From the NCBI GenBank assembly GCA_945864225.1, contig CAMBAL010000014.1, forward strand, positions 1 to 44,162: DNA of 44,162 nt, written 5' to 3'. This stretch comes from an uncultured Blautia sp. (GTDB lineage: Bacteria; Bacillota; Clostridia; Lachnospirales; Lachnospiraceae). The notes under the pieces are model-generated. The model was not told the origin of the DNA. It did no database searches and saw nothing but the letters and a program-made list of their open reading frames with translations. This document shows positions 41,898-44,162 of this stretch, in pieces (position 1 is the first letter of the stretch; the number at the start of each line of letters is the position of its first letter). Made by a program: the position numbers and the translations under genes.

Positions 41898-42865
41898 AGT
41901 TCAAATACCTTTCTCTGTTTCTTTGTATGTCGATGAAGATAATCCATAAGGATGCTGACCAGTTCGGCATCTCCCTGCTGTCCTGCCCGGTCCAAAAGCT
42001 CCCCGGCAGTCTCGCCGGATGGCTCTGTTTCCCTAAGAATTGTTCTGATAAACGCATATTCTTTTCTCCCGGCAAGCAGACTTACGGCTGGCTGAATCTG
42101 TTCTTTCAAATAATGAACATAACGGATTCGGGCATCCTCACACAATTCCATGGGATGCAAAATCCGGTCCAGAGCCAGGGAAATCACCAGTTTTTCATTC
42201 TCCCAGGCTTTTGCATATTCAAAAAGACGATCGTATTCCAGAACATGGAGTTTTTTATGGACAAAACAGTTCCTGTATCGAATTCCGCTTCCATGTACAT
42301 GATTTTCAAGAATTCTTGCCGGTGTATTTTCCACACCCTCTTCAAAAAATTCCGGAAACCAGAAGCGCCCTGTTTCCCCGTTTTTTATGATATCCACACA
42401 CAATTCTTCCGGCAGTTCCGTCAGAATTTCCCGTAAAGAAGAGCTTCCCTCTTCCCCGATTTCTACTTCAATCTGATTGATTTTGTGACATCCGGTCAGC
42501 GCGCCTGCCCCGATATCTGTAAGATTTCCGCCAAAGCTTAGTCTCTGCAGATTACGGCAATTATAAAATACATATCTTCCTATCTTCGTAAGCCCCTGCG
42601 GAAGCTTCAGTTCCTGAAGACGTTCTCCTGCGATTTCCGGCAGATGAGCTGCCGATTCTGCCTTTGTTCCGTCTTCATGGCACAAATTCCCATGCAACAG
42701 CATTTTTTCAAAATCTTTCCGGTCCATCCTGTCCGAAAATGTATAATCACCAAGTTCTGTGACTGGGATTTCCCTGATAAACTCCGGAATTTCCACAACC
42801 TCACTCTGCCCGAAAACTCTTGTTATCTTATATCCGTTTTTTGCATTTTCATATAGAAAAATCAT
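41894..42865 (-). CDS. Leucine-rich-repeat (BspA-like) protein
   Basis: A 323-residue protein with no signal peptide. LRR_5-type repeats occupy about residues 20-135 (VVEIPEFIREIPVTELGDYTF, LPQGLTKIGRYVFYNCRNLQ, NLTDIGAGALTGCHKI). The rest is an ankyrin-like helical region with EYAFIRTILRE and QGDAELVSILMDYLHRHT. Cytoplasmic by sequence, it may be a recognition or adaptor subunit for the VWA-MoxR pair encoded downstream. First gene of the operon, with a good promoter. Confidence 0.85.
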   Translation of the reverse strand: MIFLYENAKNGYKITRVFGQSEVVEIPEFIREIPVTELGDYTFSDRMDRKDFEKMLLHGNLCHEDGTKAESAAHLPEIAGERLQELKLPQGLTKIGRYVFYNCRNLQRLSFGGNLTDIGAGALTGCHKINQIEVEIGEEGSSSLREILTELPEELCVDIIKNGETGRFWFPEFFEEGVENTPARILENHVHGSGIRYRNCFVHKKLHVLEYDRLFEYAKAWENEKLVISLALDRILHPMELCEDARIRYVHYLKEQIQPAVSLLAGRKEYAFIRTILRETEPSGETAGELLDRAGQQGDAELVSILMDYLHRHTKKQRKVFEL

Positions 42866-42919
42866 GATATTCCCCTGCGGCTGATGCCGGATTCTCTCTT
42901 CTTAATATACAACGATTTT

Positions 42920-42948
42920 ATCATACACATTTCGGTGAAAAACGTCAA
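42920..42948 (-). promoter_or_regulatory. Promoter of the LRR-VWA-MoxR operon
   Basis: Minus strand: TTGACG, 17-base spacer, TATGAT, about 55 bases upstream of the LRR gene start. Confidence 0.6.
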
Positions 42949-42953
42949 TAAGT

Positions 42954-43004
42954 CCAGACCCAAAATCATACATTCTATACGCCCAGACCCCAAATCATAC
43001 ATTC
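42954..43004. repeat. Two 22-bp direct repeats upstream of the LRR operon promoter
   Basis: CCAGACCCAAAATCATACAT at 42954 and its near-identical copy at 42983 (one difference over 22 bases) have a 29-bp period. They lie just upstream of the -35 box. Confidence 0.8.
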
Positions 43005-43051
43005 CTGCAGATATGACTGAAAAACACAGTTTTCTACAGACATGTCCACAG

Positions 43052-43074
43052 CTAGAGTGTGTTTGAAAATTGCT
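43052..43074 (+). repeat. Single GTGTTTGAAAATTGCT repeat copy
   Basis: AGAGTGTGTTTGAAAATTGC is the closest match outside the spoIIIA copy to the dispersed unit. Confidence 0.7.
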
Positions 43075-43085
43075 CTGGTAAATCG

Positions 43086-43145
43086 AAAAGATGCAGGAAA
43101 ACTTCAGCAATTTACCGACCTTCCCTGCATCTTTTCTTTCAGCAA
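43086..43145. terminator. Bidirectional terminator after the solute-binding protein gene
   Basis: AAAAGATGCAGG and CCTGCATCTTTT pair perfectly over 12 bp around a 36-base interior and end in T-runs on both strands (TTTTCTTT on plus, TTTTCG on minus). It lies about 45 bases after the stop of the 43190 gene. Confidence 0.75.
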
Positions 43146-43189
43146 AACATCAATTTATCTACAATTTTGTCAGACCATCCAACATACCA

Positions 43190-44149
43190 TCAGCGAATCA
43201 CGAGTTCCTCAATATCCACTTCTTCTTCGATCATTTCTGTATCCAGCATGAATTCCATAGTAGATTTCATTGCTTCAATATCTGAATCTTTAATCGTCAT
43301 ATCAAAGTCATAGTATTCATACATTTCTTTGACTGCATTTACATCAAGATCAAGAAATTCCGCTGCCTCTTCCATTGCTTCATCCGGATTTTCATCCATA
43401 TAATCCAGTACTTCTTTCTGTGCTTCCAGGAATTTATCCACTACATCCTGATGCTCTGTATAAAACTTGTTGGTCGTTGCACAGGCAATCGTTGCTTCTA
43501 CAAGACCCTCCCCGTTTGTTACCAGATGCGCACCACCGGAAGCAGTATTATAGGCTGCTGCCCCTGCCAGAAGTGCACAGTCTGCGCTTCCGCCGCTTAA
43601 TGCTGCCATCGCATCCGGAATCGTGGTATTTACAAAGTTTACATCATCAATCGTCATATCTCCGGATGCCAGATATGCAACCAGAAGCTCATGAAGAATG
43701 GTTCCCTGCGGGCCTGCAATGGTTTTCCCTTTCAGGTCTGCCGGGGATGCAATGCTCTCATCATTGGAGAACAGACAGAAGGCCTTCGGAGACCGGCTGT
43801 ACATGGAAATAATCTTAATATCTGCACCGTTTGCTGCTGATAAAATAACAGACGTTGCACCTACTGCATACAGGAACTGAATATCTCCGGATGCAAGTGC
43901 CTGTGTCTGGTCAGCACCGGAAGTCAGATCTGAATATTCTACGGATTCAATTCCCAGATCCTTCATATTTTCCGCAAAAATACTGTGATTTTTTTCCACA
44001 ATAGACGGAACATTCAATGGGGAAGTAACATAGGTTACAGCTATGGAATCCAGTTCTTCCGCCATAACCATCGACGGAGAGCTCATTGTCAGGGAAGACA
44101 GTGTAATTGCTGCCGTAAGTAAGAGTGACATTGTTTTTTTCGCTTTCAT
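43190..44149 (-). CDS. ABC transporter substrate-binding protein (SsuA/NMT1-like)
   Basis: About 319 residues. A signal peptide (MSLLLTAAITLSSLTMSSPSMVMA) without lipobox cysteine is followed by IAVTYVTSPLNVPSIVEKNH, SGDIQFLYAVGATSVI, the ligand-lobe block DLKGKTIAGPQGTILHELLV and VNTTIPDAMAALSGGSADCA. The family imports sulfonates, nitrate or pyrimidine precursors; no ligand can be named here. The ATG at 44149 is preferred (AGGAG eight bases upstream) over ATG 44155. The upstream partner genes, if any, lie beyond the window. Confidence 0.88.
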   Translation of the reverse strand: MKAKKTMSLLLTAAITLSSLTMSSPSMVMAEELDSIAVTYVTSPLNVPSIVEKNHSIFAENMKDLGIESVEYSDLTSGADQTQALASGDIQFLYAVGATSVILSAANGADIKIISMYSRSPKAFCLFSNDESIASPADLKGKTIAGPQGTILHELLVAYLASGDMTIDDVNFVNTTIPDAMAALSGGSADCALLAGAAAYNTASGGAHLVTNGEGLVEATIACATTNKFYTEHQDVVDKFLEAQKEVLDYMDENPDEAMEEAAEFLDLDVNAVKEMYEYYDFDMTIKDSDIEAMKSTMEFMLDTEMIEEEVDIEELVIR

Positions 44150-44162
44150 TTGCATATCTCCT

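Larger units (their letters stand above)
42866..43189. other. Intergenic region with promoter, direct repeats, dispersed repeat and terminator
   Basis: The 324 bases hold no gene. They contain the LRR operon promoter (42920-42948), two 22-bp direct repeats (42954-43004), a GTGTTTGAAAA repeat copy (43052-43074) and a terminator hairpin (43086-43145). Short frames crossing it follow the repeats and have no ribosome sites. Confidence 0.7.

Noticed and set aside
1-44162. tRNA or rRNA genes, including a tRNA as element target
   Set aside because: I saw no GGTTCGAATCC-type T-loop with matching acceptor ends, and no rRNA motifs. The element's target is cotJC.

Overview
The window reads as chromosome of a spore-forming anaerobe of the Clostridia, most probably a Lachnospiraceae (Blautia / Mediterraneibacter / Dorea-like). 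The reasons are the moderate-to-low G+C, a full spoIIIA operon and cotJ operon, strong AGGAGG ribosome sites, TTGACA/TATAAT promoters, and the gene order asp23-nusB-xseA-xseB-ispA-dxs-tlyA-nadK-argR-recN-spoIVB. Almost every gene outside the inserted element lies on the minus strand.

Region by region. (1) 1-820 holds a 3'-cut gene of unknown family, a terminator and a small hypothetical gene. (2) 813-11363 is one long operon from asp23 to spoIVB: transcription factor NusB, exonuclease VII, isoprenoid precursor and prenyl diphosphate synthesis, rRNA methylation, NAD kinase, arginine repressor, RecN and the sporulation signalling protease SpoIVB. (3) 11367-13052 is prfC with its own promoter. 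(4) 13111-18209 is the eight-gene spoIIIA operon behind a SigE-like promoter. (5) 18240-24019 holds a phosphopantetheinyl transferase, a UvrD-like helicase, gltX, acpP and an ftsW-family gene. (6) 24117-34245, plus strand, is the cotJ spore-coat operon. cotJA and cotJB are intact, but cotJC is cut in two by a 9,046-bp element (24867-33912). (7) 34323-37408 is a thiamine-precursor ABC transporter operon behind a TPP riboswitch. (8) 37549-39016 holds a thioesterase and a ZIP metal transporter. (9) 39050-42948 is a three-gene operon: leucine-rich-repeat protein, HExxH/VWA protein and MoxR-like ATPase. (10) 43190-44149 is a further ABC solute-binding protein.

The main discovery candidate is the element in cotJC. 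It is a decayed prophage that keeps a divergent repressor/antirepressor switch, an ImmA-like protease, a Uma2-family nuclease and a large serine recombinase. It also carries a Spo0A DNA-binding domain without a receiver and an L-serine dehydratase pair. Its two ends share a GGGGG core. Joining the ends in silico restores the cotJC reading frame exactly and regenerates an attP with 19-bp inverted arms (16/19 matching). This is the architecture of the skin element in sigK: a sporulation gene kept split by a serine-recombinase element that could be excised in the mother cell. One caveat is that the rejoined CotJC ORF is only 140 codons and lacks the C-terminal metal-ligand region seen in other CotJC/Mn-catalase proteins, so restored function is not assured.

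Other points worth attention are a spoIIIAA whose only well-placed start codon is ATA, a GTGTTTGAAA repeat family (one inverted copy sits inside the spoIIIA operon), two secreted ABC binding proteins without a lipobox cysteine, and an uncharacterised LRR/VWA/MoxR operon.
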